Below, in pieces: positions 1 to 9,161 of a stretch of DNA of 64,000 nucleotides. The stretch's first letter is position 1. Every line of letters starts with the position of its first letter. The stretch spans positions 62,001 to 126,000 of the forward strand of contig NZ_LMOD01000005.1 in NCBI RefSeq assembly GCF_001423485.1, given 5' to 3'. Below the pieces are notes generated by a model. That model searched no databases. It was not told the origin of the DNA and saw only the letters and a list, made by a program, of their open reading frames with translations. The position numbers and the translations under genes were made by a program. Source of the stretch: Microbacterium sp. Leaf320. GTDB lineage: Bacteria > Actinomycetota > Actinomycetes > Actinomycetales > Microbacteriaceae.

Positions 1-1338
1 ATCGAGCTGCGCGATCTCAAGATCTCGTCGTACCTCACGATGAAGCCGCGCGAGGTCCGGGTCTACCCGAACGGCGCGGTCGCCGGAAACCTCCTCGGAT
101 TCCTCGACGGAGCGGGCACGGCGCAGGCCGGCATCGAGAAGATGGACGAGAAGTGCCTCGCGCCGACCGACGGTGAGGAGTCGTACCGCACCGGCAAGAA
201 CGGCGTGGTCATCCCCGGCAGCGAGAGCAGGGTCGACGCCGTCGACGGCGGTGCCGTGCAGCTCACGATCAACAGCGACCTGCAGTGGTACATGCAGCAG
301 ATGATCGCCGAGGAGGCGCAGACACAGGGCGCCAAGGGCGGCACGGTGACGGTCGTCGAGGTGGCCACCGGCAAGATCCGGGCGGCTGCGGAGTGGCCGA
401 CCATGGACCCCAACGACCTGGACGCATCGTCGTCCGACACGTGGGGCAGCAAGCTCTTCACCTACCCGTTCGAGCCCGGCTCCACGTTCAAGGCGGTCAC
501 CGCCGCGGCGATCATGGAGAACGCCGGCGTGACGATGACGAGCCCCACGGTGTCGGCGTCGTCGAAGGAGAAGTTCGACAACGGCGCGGTGATCAACGAC
601 GCATTCGTGCACCCGACGTTCCAGTACACCCTCGCCGGCGCCCTCATCGACTCCTCGAACGTGGCGCTGTCGAAGTTCGGCACCATGGTGAGCCCCGATG
701 TGCGTTACGACTACCTGCAGCGCTTCGGCGTCGGCACCAGGACTGTCGACTTCCCCGACGAGGCAGCCGGTCTGCTGCACCCGACGAGCGAGTGGGACAA
801 CCAGTCGCTGTACACGACCACGTTCGGTCAGTACTTCACCGTCACCGCCCCGCAGCTCGCCGGCGCCTACCAGGCCATCGCGAACGGCGGAGAGAAGATC
901 GGCCTGTCGCTGATCGAGTCCTGCACGACGCCCGACGGCGAGGTGGTCGCTCCCGAGGCTCCGGCGCACGATCAGATCATCAAGCCCGAGACCGCCGCCG
1001 ACCTGACGCGGATGCTCGAGAACGTCGCCGTCCAGGGCGGCAACGCCGAGCGCATCCAGGTTCCCGGCTATCGCGTGACCAGCAAGACGGGTACCGCACA
1101 GATCCCTGATGGCAACGGCGGATACAAGGCCGGCGTGTACTACACGAGCATGGTGGGCTTCGCTCCCGTCGATGACCCGCAGTACGTCGTCGTGGTCACT
1201 CTCGACGAGCCGACTAGAGTTACATCGTCTGCTGCTACCGCGTCGGCCTTCCAGAAGGCCATGACCCAGACCATGAAGACCTACCGCGTGATGCCGTCCT
1301 CCACACCGATGGACGCACTGCTTCCCAAGTTCGAATAG
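1..1338 (+). CDS. ftsI: Septal peptidoglycan transpeptidase FtsI (PBP, class B), 5'-truncated by window edge
   Basis: Partial gene: the frame is open from base 1 and the true start lies upstream of the window. The protein cross-links septal peptidoglycan and acts outside the membrane with FtsW. Three penicillin-binding motifs are visible: STFK with the catalytic Ser at 481-483, SSN at about 652-660, and KTGT at about 1084-1095. The N-terminal anchor and most of the dimerisation domain are not in view. It heads the cell-wall cluster, with murF starting 28 bases after its stop. Near the C terminus (1213-1224) four successive codons, ACT AGA GTT ACA, break the otherwise strongly GC-ending codon usage. 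The family call is firm; assignment to FtsI rather than another class B PBP rests on the position before murF and ftsW. Confidence 0.95.
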   Translation: MELRDLKISSYLTMKPREVRVYPNGAVAGNLLGFLDGAGTAQAGIEKMDEKCLAPTDGEESYRTGKNGVVIPGSESRVDAVDGGAVQLTINSDLQWYMQQMIAEEAQTQGAKGGTVTVVEVATGKIRAAAEWPTMDPNDLDASSSDTWGSKLFTYPFEPGSTFKAVTAAAIMENAGVTMTSPTVSASSKEKFDNGAVINDAFVHPTFQYTLAGALIDSSNVALSKFGTMVSPDVRYDYLQRFGVGTRTVDFPDEAAGLLHPTSEWDNQSLYTTTFGQYFTVTAPQLAGAYQAIANGGEKIGLSLIESCTTPDGEVVAPEAPAHDQIIKPETAADLTRMLENVAVQGGNAERIQVPGYRVTSKTGTAQIPDGNGGYKAGVYYTSMVGFAPVDDPQYVVVVTLDEPTRVTSSAATASAFQKAMTQTMKTYRVMPSSTPMDALLPKFE

Positions 1339-1366
1339 ACGGCGCCCCGCCGCGCCTGGAGACGTC

Positions 1367-2779
1367 ATGATCGCCCTGTCGCTTGCTGAGATCGCCGCCG
1401 TCCTCGGGGGTGATCTCCGACTCGCAGGTACCGCGACGGCCGAGACCCTCGTCGACGGCGTGGTCGACACCGATTCGCGCACCATGGCGCCCGGATCCGT
1501 CTTCGTCGCGAAGCCGGGTGCCGAGACCGACGGACACCGCTTCGTCGGATCCGCGCTGGCAGCCGGCGCCGCTCTCGCGATCGTCGAGCATCCTGTCGAC
1601 GACGAGATCACGCAGATCGTCGTCCCGAGCGCTGTCGCCGCCCTCGCCGATCTGGCGCGAGAGGTCGTGGCGCGCGTGCGCGCCGAGGGGCATCTCAAGA
1701 TCGTCGGCATCACGGGCTCGAACGGCAAGACGACGACCAAGAACTTCCTCGCGCGCATCCTCGCCGGCGAGGGGGAGACGGTGGCGCCCATCAACTCGTT
1801 CAACAACGAGGTGGGCGCTCCGGTGACGATGTTGCGGATCACGCACGACACGCGGTTCCTCGTGAGCGAGTTCGGTGCGGACGCGCCGGGCAGCATCGCA
1901 CGCCTCGCGGGCCTCGTGGAGCCGGACATCGCCGTGGTGCTGATGGTCGGCATGGCGCACGCCGGAGGATTCGGCGGCATCGAGGCGACCGCGAAGGCCA
2001 AGTCCGAGCTCGTCTCCGCCGCCATCCCCTCGGGGACCGCCGTGCTCAACGTCGATGACCCCCGAGTCGCGGCGATGCGCGAGCTCGCCGTCTCACGCGG
2101 CATGCAGGTCGTCGGCTTCGGTCAGAGCGCTGCGGCGGACGTGCGGGCCCATGACCTGGAGGTCACCGCATCGGGCACCTCCTGCGTGATCGAAGCTGCG
2201 GGGGAGCGGCTTCCGCTCCGGCTGCAGGTCCTCGGTGCTCATCATGTCGGCAACGCTCTGGCTGCCATCGCGGCTGCGCGTGTGCTGGGCGTCTCGACGG
2301 CAGATGCTGTCGCTCGGCTCGAGACGGTCGAGATCGCCGAGCGCTGGCGCATGCAGCCGATGGGCAACGAGCGCGTGCGTATCATCAACGACGCCTACAA
2401 CGCGAGTCCTGACTCCATGGCTGCGGCGCTGCGCACGCTCGCGCAGATCACCGGCCCCGACGAGCGGACGGTCGCGGTGCTCGGCGCCATGAGCGAGCTC
2501 GGCGAGACGGCGGGTGAGGAGCACGACAGGATCGGTCTGCTCGCCGTGCGGTTGAACATCCAGCGGATCGTGGTCGTCGGCCCCGAGGCTCGCCGCCTCT
2601 TCATCTCCGCGATCGGCGAAGGCTCGTGGGACAGCGAGGCCGTGTTCTTCGCCGACCAGGAGTCTGCGTTCGAGTACCTGCGTGGCGAGCTGCGCGATGG
2701 CGACCGCGTGCTCGTCAAGTCATCCAATTCCGTGGGGCTCCGGCACCTCGGCGATCGTCTGGGAGAATTGTTCTCGTGA
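1367..2779 (+). CDS. murF: UDP-N-acetylmuramoyl-tripeptide--D-alanyl-D-alanine ligase MurF
   Basis: Cytoplasmic Mur ligase of 470 aa that adds D-Ala-D-Ala to the UDP-MurNAc-tripeptide, using ATP. The P-loop GITGSNGKTTTKN lies around residues 113-125, followed by the MurF-type NSFNNEVGAP substrate loop. The signature NDAYNASPDSM near residue 341 separates MurF from MurE, which carries a different motif there. Length is normal. The ATG is preceded by a GGAGA ribosome site. It follows ftsI directly, so the murE gene expected between them is absent here. It overlaps mraY by 4 bases (GTGA), so the two are probably translationally coupled. Confidence 0.96.
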   Translation: MIALSLAEIAAVLGGDLRLAGTATAETLVDGVVDTDSRTMAPGSVFVAKPGAETDGHRFVGSALAAGAALAIVEHPVDDEITQIVVPSAVAALADLAREVVARVRAEGHLKIVGITGSNGKTTTKNFLARILAGEGETVAPINSFNNEVGAPVTMLRITHDTRFLVSEFGADAPGSIARLAGLVEPDIAVVLMVGMAHAGGFGGIEATAKAKSELVSAAIPSGTAVLNVDDPRVAAMRELAVSRGMQVVGFGQSAAADVRAHDLEVTASGTSCVIEAAGERLPLRLQVLGAHHVGNALAAIAAARVLGVSTADAVARLETVEIAERWRMQPMGNERVRIINDAYNASPDSMAAALRTLAQITGPDERTVAVLGAMSELGETAGEEHDRIGLLAVRLNIQRIVVVGPEARRLFISAIGEGSWDSEAVFFADQESAFEYLRGELRDGDRVLVKSSNSVGLRHLGDRLGELFS

Positions 2780-3888
2780 GATCTCTCATCATGGCGGCCG
2801 CCATATCCCTCGCCTTCACGCTCTTCCTGACTCCCGTCTTCCTCCGGCTCTTCCGGAAGTGGGGCTGGGGGCAGGTCATCCGCACGCCCGAGGCGATCGA
2901 GAACCCGAGCCATGAGGCGAAGCGCGGAACCCCGACCATGGGCGGCGTGATCTTCATCGTCGGCACCATGGTCGGCTATTTCACCGGAACCTACGTGGGC
3001 GGAGGCACTCCGTCGACGTCCGCGCTCCTCGTCATCTGGCTGATGGTCGGCTTCGGAGCCGTCGGGTTCATCGACGACTACATGAAGGTGCGCAGTCAGC
3101 GCAGCCTCGGACTCTCGGGCTGGCGCAAGATCATCGGCCAGCTGCTGGTGATCATCCCGTTCGGCATCATCGCCCTGAACTTCCCGAACTCGTACGACCA
3201 GACACCGGCATCCGGCTCGATCTCGCTCTTCCGCGACATCCCCTGGCTGAACCTCTTCGCCTTCACCGCGATCCTCGGCTGGGCCCTCTACCTGCTCTGG
3301 ATCTCGGTCATCGGCGTGGCGACGTCCAACAGTGTCAACCTCACGGACGGGCTCGACGGCCTCGCCGCGGGAGCCGGAGTCATCGTCGTCGGCGCCTACA
3401 GCCTGATCGCCTTCTGGCAGTTCAAACAGTCCTGCGTCGGCGAAGGCGTCGAATCGGCGGCCATAGGCGGATGCTACGAGGTGCGCGATCCGTTCAGCCT
3501 GGCGATCATCGCCGCGTCGTTCGCCGCCAGCCTGATCGGGTTCCTCTGGTGGAACGCCCCCAAGGCCAAGGTCTTCATGGGCGACGTCGGCTCGATGGCG
3601 ATCGGCGGTGTGATCACCGCGATGGCGATCCTCACCCGCACCGAGCTGCTGCTCTTCGTGATCGCCGGAGTCTTCGTCCTCGCGTCGGGCTCGGTCATCC
3701 TGCAGCGCGCCTACTTCAAGGTCACTCGCGGTAAGCGGCTGTTCCTGATGAGTCCCTTCCACCATCATCTCGAGATGCGCGGGTGGTCAGAGGTGACGAT
3801 CGTCGTCCGGATGTGGATCATCGCAGGACTCCTCGCCGTCTCGGCCGTCGGACTCTTCTACGTCGAATGGCTCACGCGTGTCAGCTGA
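2776..3888 (+). CDS. mraY: Phospho-N-acetylmuramoyl-pentapeptide transferase MraY
   Basis: Polytopic membrane enzyme (370 aa) that transfers phospho-MurNAc-pentapeptide to undecaprenyl phosphate, forming lipid I. Visible family motifs are FIDDYMK (about residue 98), NLTDGLDGLAAG, MGDVGSMAIGG and the histidine-rich PFHHHLEMRGW. About ten hydrophobic segments are apparent. I chose GTG at 2776 because it gives the usual length and a GTGA overlap with the murF stop. Starting further upstream would add a non-conserved arginine-rich stretch read inside murF. The 3' end overlaps murD by 11 bases. Confidence 0.95.
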   Translation: MRSLIMAAAISLAFTLFLTPVFLRLFRKWGWGQVIRTPEAIENPSHEAKRGTPTMGGVIFIVGTMVGYFTGTYVGGGTPSTSALLVIWLMVGFGAVGFIDDYMKVRSQRSLGLSGWRKIIGQLLVIIPFGIIALNFPNSYDQTPASGSISLFRDIPWLNLFAFTAILGWALYLLWISVIGVATSNSVNLTDGLDGLAAGAGVIVVGAYSLIAFWQFKQSCVGEGVESAAIGGCYEVRDPFSLAIIAASFAASLIGFLWWNAPKAKVFMGDVGSMAIGGVITAMAILTRTELLLFVIAGVFVLASGSVILQRAYFKVTRGKRLFLMSPFHHHLEMRGWSEVTIVVRMWIIAGLLAVSAVGLFYVEWLTRVS

Positions 3889-5416
3889 GTCCAGGCTCGC
3901 GACGCTGACCAGCTGGCGCTCCGACTGGTCGGGCCTGCGGGTCGCCGTGCTCGGGCTCTCGATGACCGGCTTCTCGGTGGCCGACACGCTCACGGAGCTC
4001 GGTGCCGATGTGCTCGTGCTCAGCGAGTCTGCCGAGCAGGAATACGCCGATCTCCTGCCCGTGATCGGCGCGCGCCTCGAACTGGGCTCTCTCGTCGAGG
4101 TACCCGAGGTGCTCAGCGTCTTCGCGCCCGAAGTGATCATCGCCTCTCCCGGCTTCTCTCCCGCGCATCCCGTGATCCGGTGGGCGCAGGAGTCCGGCAT
4201 CGCGATCTGGGGCGACATCGAGCTCGCCTGGCGCGTCCGCGACAAGGTGACGCGCGCCGACGGCACTCCCGCCGACTGGGTGCTGATCACCGGCACCAAC
4301 GGCAAGACCACCACGACGCAGCTGACGGCATCCCTCCTCGTCGAGGGCGGGCTGCGTGCGGCCCCCTGTGGCAACATCGGAGTGCCGGTGCTGGATGCCG
4401 TGCGCGACCCCGAGGGCTTCGATGCGCTCGTCGTCGAGCTCTCCAGCCACCAGCTCTGGTACCTCGGGCAGTCCAGCGCCGAGGGGCAGCTCTTCCCGCA
4501 TGCGTCGGTGTGCCTGAACCTCGCAGACGACCACCTCGTGTGGCACGGCAGCGCCCAGGCGTATCGCGACGCGAAGGCGATCGTCTATCGCAACACGCGT
4601 GTCGCCTGCGTCTACAACAAGGCCGATGAGGCCACACGGCTCATGGTCGAGGAGGCCGAGGTCGTCGACGGTGCACGAGCGATCGGCTTCGACCTCGGCA
4701 TCCCCGGGCCCAGCGACCTCGGCGTGGTCGAGGGGCTGCTCGTCGATCGGGCGTTCCTCGACGATCGGGCGACCAGTGCGCTGGAGCTGACGACGGTGGC
4801 CGACCTGCAGAGCGTCGGCCTCGCCGCGCCGCACATCGTGCAGAACATCCTGGCGGCCAGCGCCCTCGCACGTTCGCTCGGGGTCGAGCCCGAAGCCATC
4901 CATGCAGCTCTCCAGTCCTTCCGACTCGACGAGCACCGTATCCAGGTCATCGCGCGTCACGCCGGCATCACCTGGGTCGATGATTCCAAGGCGACGAATC
5001 CGCACGCCGCCGCTTCGTCTCTGCGTGCCTACCCCGGAGCGGTCTGGGTCGTCGGCGGAGATCTGAAGGGCGTCGACATCGCCGATCTGGTCGCATCCGT
5101 CGGCTCGACGGCCCGTGCGGCCGTCGTGATCGGCGTCGAGCGCACCTCCGTCGTCGCGGCATTCGAGCGACACGCGCCGGGGGTGCCGGTATTCGAGGTG
5201 GATGCTGGCGAGACTGGTCACGTCATGAATCGCGTCGTGGAGATCGCCGCGGGAATCGTCGATGGCGAGGGCACAGTTCTGCTGGCCCCCGCAGCGGCAT
5301 CCTTCGATCAGTTCTCCAGCTACGCGGATCGCGGACACCGCTTCGCCGAGGCGGTGCGGGACTGGATAGACCGGGGGAGCGCCGATGACGCAGGTCGCAC
5401 GCCCCCCACGGTCTGA
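3878..5416 (+). CDS. murD: UDP-N-acetylmuramoyl-L-alanine--D-glutamate ligase MurD
   Basis: Cytoplasmic Mur ligase (512 aa) that adds D-Glu to UDP-MurNAc-L-Ala. The ATP loop ITGTNGKTTTTQL is near residues 137-149. An N-terminal Rossmann-like segment (GLRVAVLGLSMTGFS) fits the MurD uracil-binding domain. The C-terminal domain contains WVDDSKATNPHAA, typical of MurD. GTG at 3878 lies within mraY, giving an 11-base overlap. The 3' end overlaps ftsW by 32 bases. This tight packing suggests one polycistronic message from murF through ftsW. Confidence 0.95.
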   Translation: MSAESRLATLTSWRSDWSGLRVAVLGLSMTGFSVADTLTELGADVLVLSESAEQEYADLLPVIGARLELGSLVEVPEVLSVFAPEVIIASPGFSPAHPVIRWAQESGIAIWGDIELAWRVRDKVTRADGTPADWVLITGTNGKTTTTQLTASLLVEGGLRAAPCGNIGVPVLDAVRDPEGFDALVVELSSHQLWYLGQSSAEGQLFPHASVCLNLADDHLVWHGSAQAYRDAKAIVYRNTRVACVYNKADEATRLMVEEAEVVDGARAIGFDLGIPGPSDLGVVEGLLVDRAFLDDRATSALELTTVADLQSVGLAAPHIVQNILAASALARSLGVEPEAIHAALQSFRLDEHRIQVIARHAGITWVDDSKATNPHAAASSLRAYPGAVWVVGGDLKGVDIADLVASVGSTARAAVVIGVERTSVVAAFERHAPGVPVFEVDAGETGHVMNRVVEIAAGIVDGEGTVLLAPAAASFDQFSSYADRGHRFAEAVRDWIDRGSADDAGRTPPTV

Positions 5417-6623
5417 GTCCGGCCGCACCTCGTCGGGAGGCCTGGCCGCCCGTGTCTCCCTCGGGAGGCGATTCACCCCGGTCTCGACCGAGTTCCTGAT
5501 GATCGCGTCGGCCGCCCTGATGCTGACGATCTTCGGACTCGTGATGGTGCTCTCGGCGACGAGTGCGACCGCGGTGGCCAAGGGCGAGAACCCGATGGAC
5601 GGCGCGCTGCGCCAGGGGATCTTCGCGGTGCTCGGCATCCCGCTGATGTTCCTGATCTCGCGACTGCCGATCGCCTTCCTCAAGCGCATGGCGTGGCCTG
5701 CGCTGTTCGGCTCGATCGCCCTGCAGATGCTCGTCTTCACGCCTCTCGGCATCGAGGACGGCGGTAACCGCAACTGGATCATGATCGCGGGATTCACCCT
5801 GCAGCCGTCGGAGTTCCTGAAGCTCGCGCTCGCGCTCTGGGTCGGGTACGTGCTGCTGCGCAAACAGACGATGCTCGGAACCTGGCACCAGGTGTTCATC
5901 CCGGTGGTTCCGGTCGGAGCGCTCGCGATCGGCACGGTCATCGCCGGAAAGGACCTCGGCACCGCGATGGTGCTGGTCATCGTCCTGCTCGGCTGCCTGT
6001 TCTTCTCCGGCGTGAAGCTGCGACTGTTCATCCTGCCCGTGCTGCTCGGCGTCGTGGCGGTCATCGCCCTCGCCGTGACGAGCCCGGACCGCATGCGACG
6101 CATCACAGCCACCTGCTCCGACATGTCGGCGTACACCGGTGACTGCTACCAGTCGATCCACGGGATCTGGGGCATGGCCTCCGGAGGCATCTTCGGCGTC
6201 GGCCTCGGCAACTCGCAGGAGAAGTACGGGTGGCTGCCCGCCGCGGGCAACGACTTCATCTTCGCGATCGTCGGCGAGGAGCTCGGACTGATCGGCTGCA
6301 TCGTCGTCCTCGCGCTCTTCACGCTCTTCACGGTCGGCGCCTTCCACATCATCCGCAAGACGGACGACCCGTTCATCCGCGTCGCAGCCGGTGGCATCAC
6401 CGTCTGGATCACGGGCCAGGCCGTGTTCAACGTCGGCGTCGTCATCGGACTGTTCCCGGTCATGGGCGTTCCGCTGCCTTTCATGTCGCAGGGCGGCACG
6501 GCGCTCCTCGCGGTGCTCATCGCCTGCGGCGTCCTGCTGTCCTTCGCTCGCACCCTCAAGGTCCCGGAAGCACGTGCGGCTGAGCGGACCCCTTCGGCAG
6601 GGCGGGGTAGGGTCACACGGTGA
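5385..6623 (+). CDS. ftsW: Septal SEDS glycosyltransferase FtsW
   Basis: SEDS-family membrane protein of 412 aa that polymerises lipid II at the septum together with FtsI. Around ten membrane segments are visible. The family signature near the C terminus reads VIGLFPVMGVPLPFMSQGG. An arginine-rich cytoplasmic N terminus of about 35 residues precedes the first segment. ATG at 5385 has a GGGGGAG ribosome site and lies inside the end of murD. The last codons contain a TAGGGT box placed 6 nt before the murG GTG, so a second promoter may be embedded here. Confidence 0.94.
   Translation: MTQVARPPRSESGRTSSGGLAARVSLGRRFTPVSTEFLMIASAALMLTIFGLVMVLSATSATAVAKGENPMDGALRQGIFAVLGIPLMFLISRLPIAFLKRMAWPALFGSIALQMLVFTPLGIEDGGNRNWIMIAGFTLQPSEFLKLALALWVGYVLLRKQTMLGTWHQVFIPVVPVGALAIGTVIAGKDLGTAMVLVIVLLGCLFFSGVKLRLFILPVLLGVVAVIALAVTSPDRMRRITATCSDMSAYTGDCYQSIHGIWGMASGGIFGVGLGNSQEKYGWLPAAGNDFIFAIVGEELGLIGCIVVLALFTLFTVGAFHIIRKTDDPFIRVAAGGITVWITGQAVFNVGVVIGLFPVMGVPLPFMSQGGTALLAVLIACGVLLSFARTLKVPEARAAERTPSAGRGRVTR
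6608..6613 (+). promoter_or_regulatory. Candidate -10 box of a leaderless murG promoter
   Basis: TAGGGT ends 6 nt before the GTG of murG and lies within the last codons of ftsW. The spacing puts the predicted transcript start at or next to the GTG. No convincing -35 is visible. Confidence 0.5.
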
Positions 6624-7696
6624 CCACGTACCTTCTCGCCGGCGGTGGAACCGCCGGTCACGTCAATCCCCTGCTCGCCGTCGCTGACGGACTGCGCGCC
6701 CGCGAAGCCGATGCGACCGTCCTGGTGCTGGGCACGGCGGAGGGCCTCGAGTCCCGACTCGTGCCCGCCCGAGGATACGAACTCCTCATCGTCGACAAGG
6801 TGCCGTTCCCGCGTCGTCCCAACAGGCAGGCGGCCGCATTCCCCGGACGTTTCCGTCGTGCGATCGCCCAAGTGCGTGCGCACATCCGCACGCACGCCGT
6901 CGATGTCGTGGTCGGTTTCGGCGGATACGCCTCCGCCCCAGCCTATGTGGCCGCCCGCCGAGAGGGTGTGCCGTTCGTCGTGCACGAGGCGAACGCCAAG
7001 CCCGGCCTCGCGAACGTGCTGGGTGCGCGTCGCGCCGCGGCGACCGGAGTCGCCTTCGGCGGCACGAAGCTGCGCGGTGGCGAGGTCGTCGGCATGCCGC
7101 TGCGCCGCGAGGTCATCGAGCTCGACCGCGCCGCCGCCCGTGACGAGGCCGCAGAGCACTTCGGACTCGATGCCTCTCGTCCTGTCCTGCTCGTGTTCGG
7201 CGGATCTCTCGGAGCTCAGCGCCTGAACGAGGCCCTCGCCGACTCCTGGGGCGACGTCCTCGCCGCAGGATGGCAGCTGCTTCACGTCACGGGCGAGCGC
7301 AGCGATCTCGCCGACCCCGAGGTGCCCGGCTACGCACTGCGCCGCTACGTCGATCGCATGGATCTCGCGTTCGCTCTGGCCGACCTCATCGTCTCGCGCT
7401 CCGGGGCGGCGACGGTCAGCGAGATCAGCGCGCTCGGCATCCCCGCGCTGTACGTGCCGTACTCGGTGGGCAACGGCGAGCAGCGCCTCAACGCGGCATC
7501 CGCCGTCGCCGCCGGTGCCGCGCGTCTGCTCGACGATGCCACCTTCGACGGAGACGCCGTGCGGCGCATCGTTATCCCCGTGCTGAAGGATCCGCAGCGG
7601 CTCTCGGCGATGGCGGACGCAGCAGGTCACGTGGGCACGCGCAGCGGTACCGAGAATGTCATCGCGCTCGTCGACCGAGCCCTCGGGCTCGTCTGA
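6620..7696 (+). CDS. murG: UDP-GlcNAc:lipid I N-acetylglucosaminyltransferase MurG
   Basis: Peripheral membrane GT28 glycosyltransferase (358 aa) that converts lipid I to lipid II. The N-terminal glycine-rich loop GGGTAGHVNPLLA starts at about residue 7. GGSLGAQRLNEA opens the C-terminal UDP-GlcNAc-binding domain. SRSGAATVSEISALG followed by PALYVPY matches the donor-binding signature. The GTG start overlaps the ftsW stop (GTGA). Besides coupling to ftsW, a TAGGGT box 6 nt upstream could give it its own leaderless message. Length is normal. Confidence 0.95.
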   Translation: MTTYLLAGGGTAGHVNPLLAVADGLRAREADATVLVLGTAEGLESRLVPARGYELLIVDKVPFPRRPNRQAAAFPGRFRRAIAQVRAHIRTHAVDVVVGFGGYASAPAYVAARREGVPFVVHEANAKPGLANVLGARRAAATGVAFGGTKLRGGEVVGMPLRREVIELDRAAARDEAAEHFGLDASRPVLLVFGGSLGAQRLNEALADSWGDVLAAGWQLLHVTGERSDLADPEVPGYALRRYVDRMDLAFALADLIVSRSGAATVSEISALGIPALYVPYSVGNGEQRLNAASAVAAGAARLLDDATFDGDAVRRIVIPVLKDPQRLSAMADAAGHVGTRSGTENVIALVDRALGLV

Positions 7697-7745
7697 GTCC
7701 GCTGCAGACACGGCTCAGCGCCGCCGAAACGTCCTCACTGAAAAG

Positions 7746-7751
7746 TAGACT
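7746..7751 (+). promoter_or_regulatory. -10 box of a probable leaderless murC promoter
   Basis: TAGACT lies in the 64-base murG-murC gap, 9 nt before the murC ATG. No Shine-Dalgarno sequence separates it from the ATG. The same hexamer precedes dnaE, ctaC, coaE and uvrA in this window. Confidence 0.6.
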
Positions 7752-7760
7752 GAATCCGAC

Positions 7761-9158
7761 ATGATCAGACCTGACCTCACTCTCCCGATCCCCGAGTCGA
7801 TCTCCTCCGCGCACTTCATCGGCATCGGAGGATCCGGCATGAGCGGCCTCGCCAAGATGTTCCTCGATGCGGGAATCCGCGTCTCCGGGAGCGACCGGGC
7901 GGACAGTGACAACCTCCGCGCTCTCGCAGCGGCCGGCGCCACGGTGCACGTCGGACACGACGCCGCCCATCTCGGCGATGCCGACACGGTGGTGCACACG
8001 GGTGCGATCTGGCCCGAGAATCCCGAATTCCTCCTGGCGAAGGAACGTGGATTGCACGTGATCCATCGTTCGCAGGCGCTGCACTGGCTGATCGGCGCGC
8101 GGCGACTCGTATCGGTCGCCGGCGCGCACGGCAAGACGTCGTCGACCGGCATGATCGTGACGGCTCTCCAGGCGCTGGGTGCCGACCCGAACTTCGTGAA
8201 CGGCGGCGTGATCGAGCAGCTCGGTGTCTCGAGTGCGACGGGCGCGGGTGAGCTCTTCGTGATCGAGGCCGACGAATCCGACGGAACCTTCCTGCTCTAC
8301 GACACCGCGGTCGCGCTCATCACCAACGTCGACCCCGACCACCTCGACCACTACGGGTCGGACGAAGCCTTCCACGATGCATTCGTACGCTTCGCCGACG
8401 CCGCCACCGAGGCCGTCGTGATCTCCAGCGATGACCTGGGCGCGCTGCGTGTGGGCGCCGGGCTGTCGCACCCGAACGTCATCACCTTCGGCCAGGCCGA
8501 AGATGCCGACGTCCGTGTCACCGACATCGTCACCGCGGGCCCCGTGTCCGCCACGATCACCCGGGGTGATGAGAGCGTGCGACTGCAGCTCGCCGTGCCC
8601 GGTGTGCACAACGCGATCAACGCGGCCGGCGCCATCACGGTGCTCATGTCCGTCGGCTTCGGGCTGACCGAGTCCGCGCGCGCCGTCGAGGGCTTCGCCG
8701 GCACCGTGCGGCGGCTCGAGAAGCACGGAATCGAGCGCGGCGTCACGGTCTACGACGACTACTCGCACCACCCGACCGAGGTGCGGGCCGCGCTCGAGGC
8801 GATGCGCTCGATCGCAGGCTCCGGCAGGATCATCGCGATCCAGCAGCCCCACACGTACTCGCGCACGAAGCACATGTTCCGCGAGTTCGCCGACGTGCTC
8901 GAGACCTACGCCGACCACACGGTCGTGCTCGACGTCTACGGCGCGCGCGAGGATCCGGTGCCCGGGGTGACGGGTGAGCTGGTCAGCGGCGCTTTCCAGA
9001 ACCCCTCGCATGTGCACTTCGTCGCGGACTGGCAGCAGGCCGCCGACTACACGGCGTCTGTCGCGCGTGAGGGCGACTTCGTCGTCACGCTCGGCTGCGG
9101 CAACGTCTACCAGATCATCCCGCAGGTGCTCGAGTCGCTGCGGACCACAGAGGTCTAG
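7761..9158 (+). CDS. murC: UDP-N-acetylmuramate--L-alanine ligase MurC
   Basis: Cytoplasmic Mur ligase (465 aa) that attaches the first amino acid, L-Ala, to UDP-MurNAc. The N-terminal loop [18 protein letters not shown] starts at about residue 17. The ATP loop is [13 protein letters not shown], and [10 protein letters not shown] in the C-terminal domain is the MurC hallmark. Length is normal. The ATG follows a 64-base gap after murG and has no ribosome site, but a TAGACT box is positioned for leaderless transcription. ftsQ begins 3 bases after the stop. Confidence 0.96.
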   Translation: MIRPDLTLPIPESISSAHFIGIGGSGMSGLAKMFLDAGIRVSGSDRADSDNLRALAAAGATVHVGHDAAHLGDADTVVHTGAIWPENPEFLLAKERGLHVIHRSQALHWLIGARRLVSVAGAHGKTSSTGMIVTALQALGADPNFVNGGVIEQLGVSSATGAGELFVIEADESDGTFLLYDTAVALITNVDPDHLDHYGSDEAFHDAFVRFADAATEAVVISSDDLGALRVGAGLSHPNVITFGQAEDADVRVTDIVTAGPVSATITRGDESVRLQLAVPGVHNAINAAGAITVLMSVGFGLTESARAVEGFAGTVRRLEKHGIERGVTVYDDYSHHPTEVRAALEAMRSIAGSGRIIAIQQPHTYSRTKHMFREFADVLETYADHTVVLDVYGAREDPVPGVTGELVSGAFQNPSHVHFVADWQQAADYTASVAREGDFVVTLGCGNVYQIIPQVLESLRTTEV

Positions 9159-9161
9159 GCG

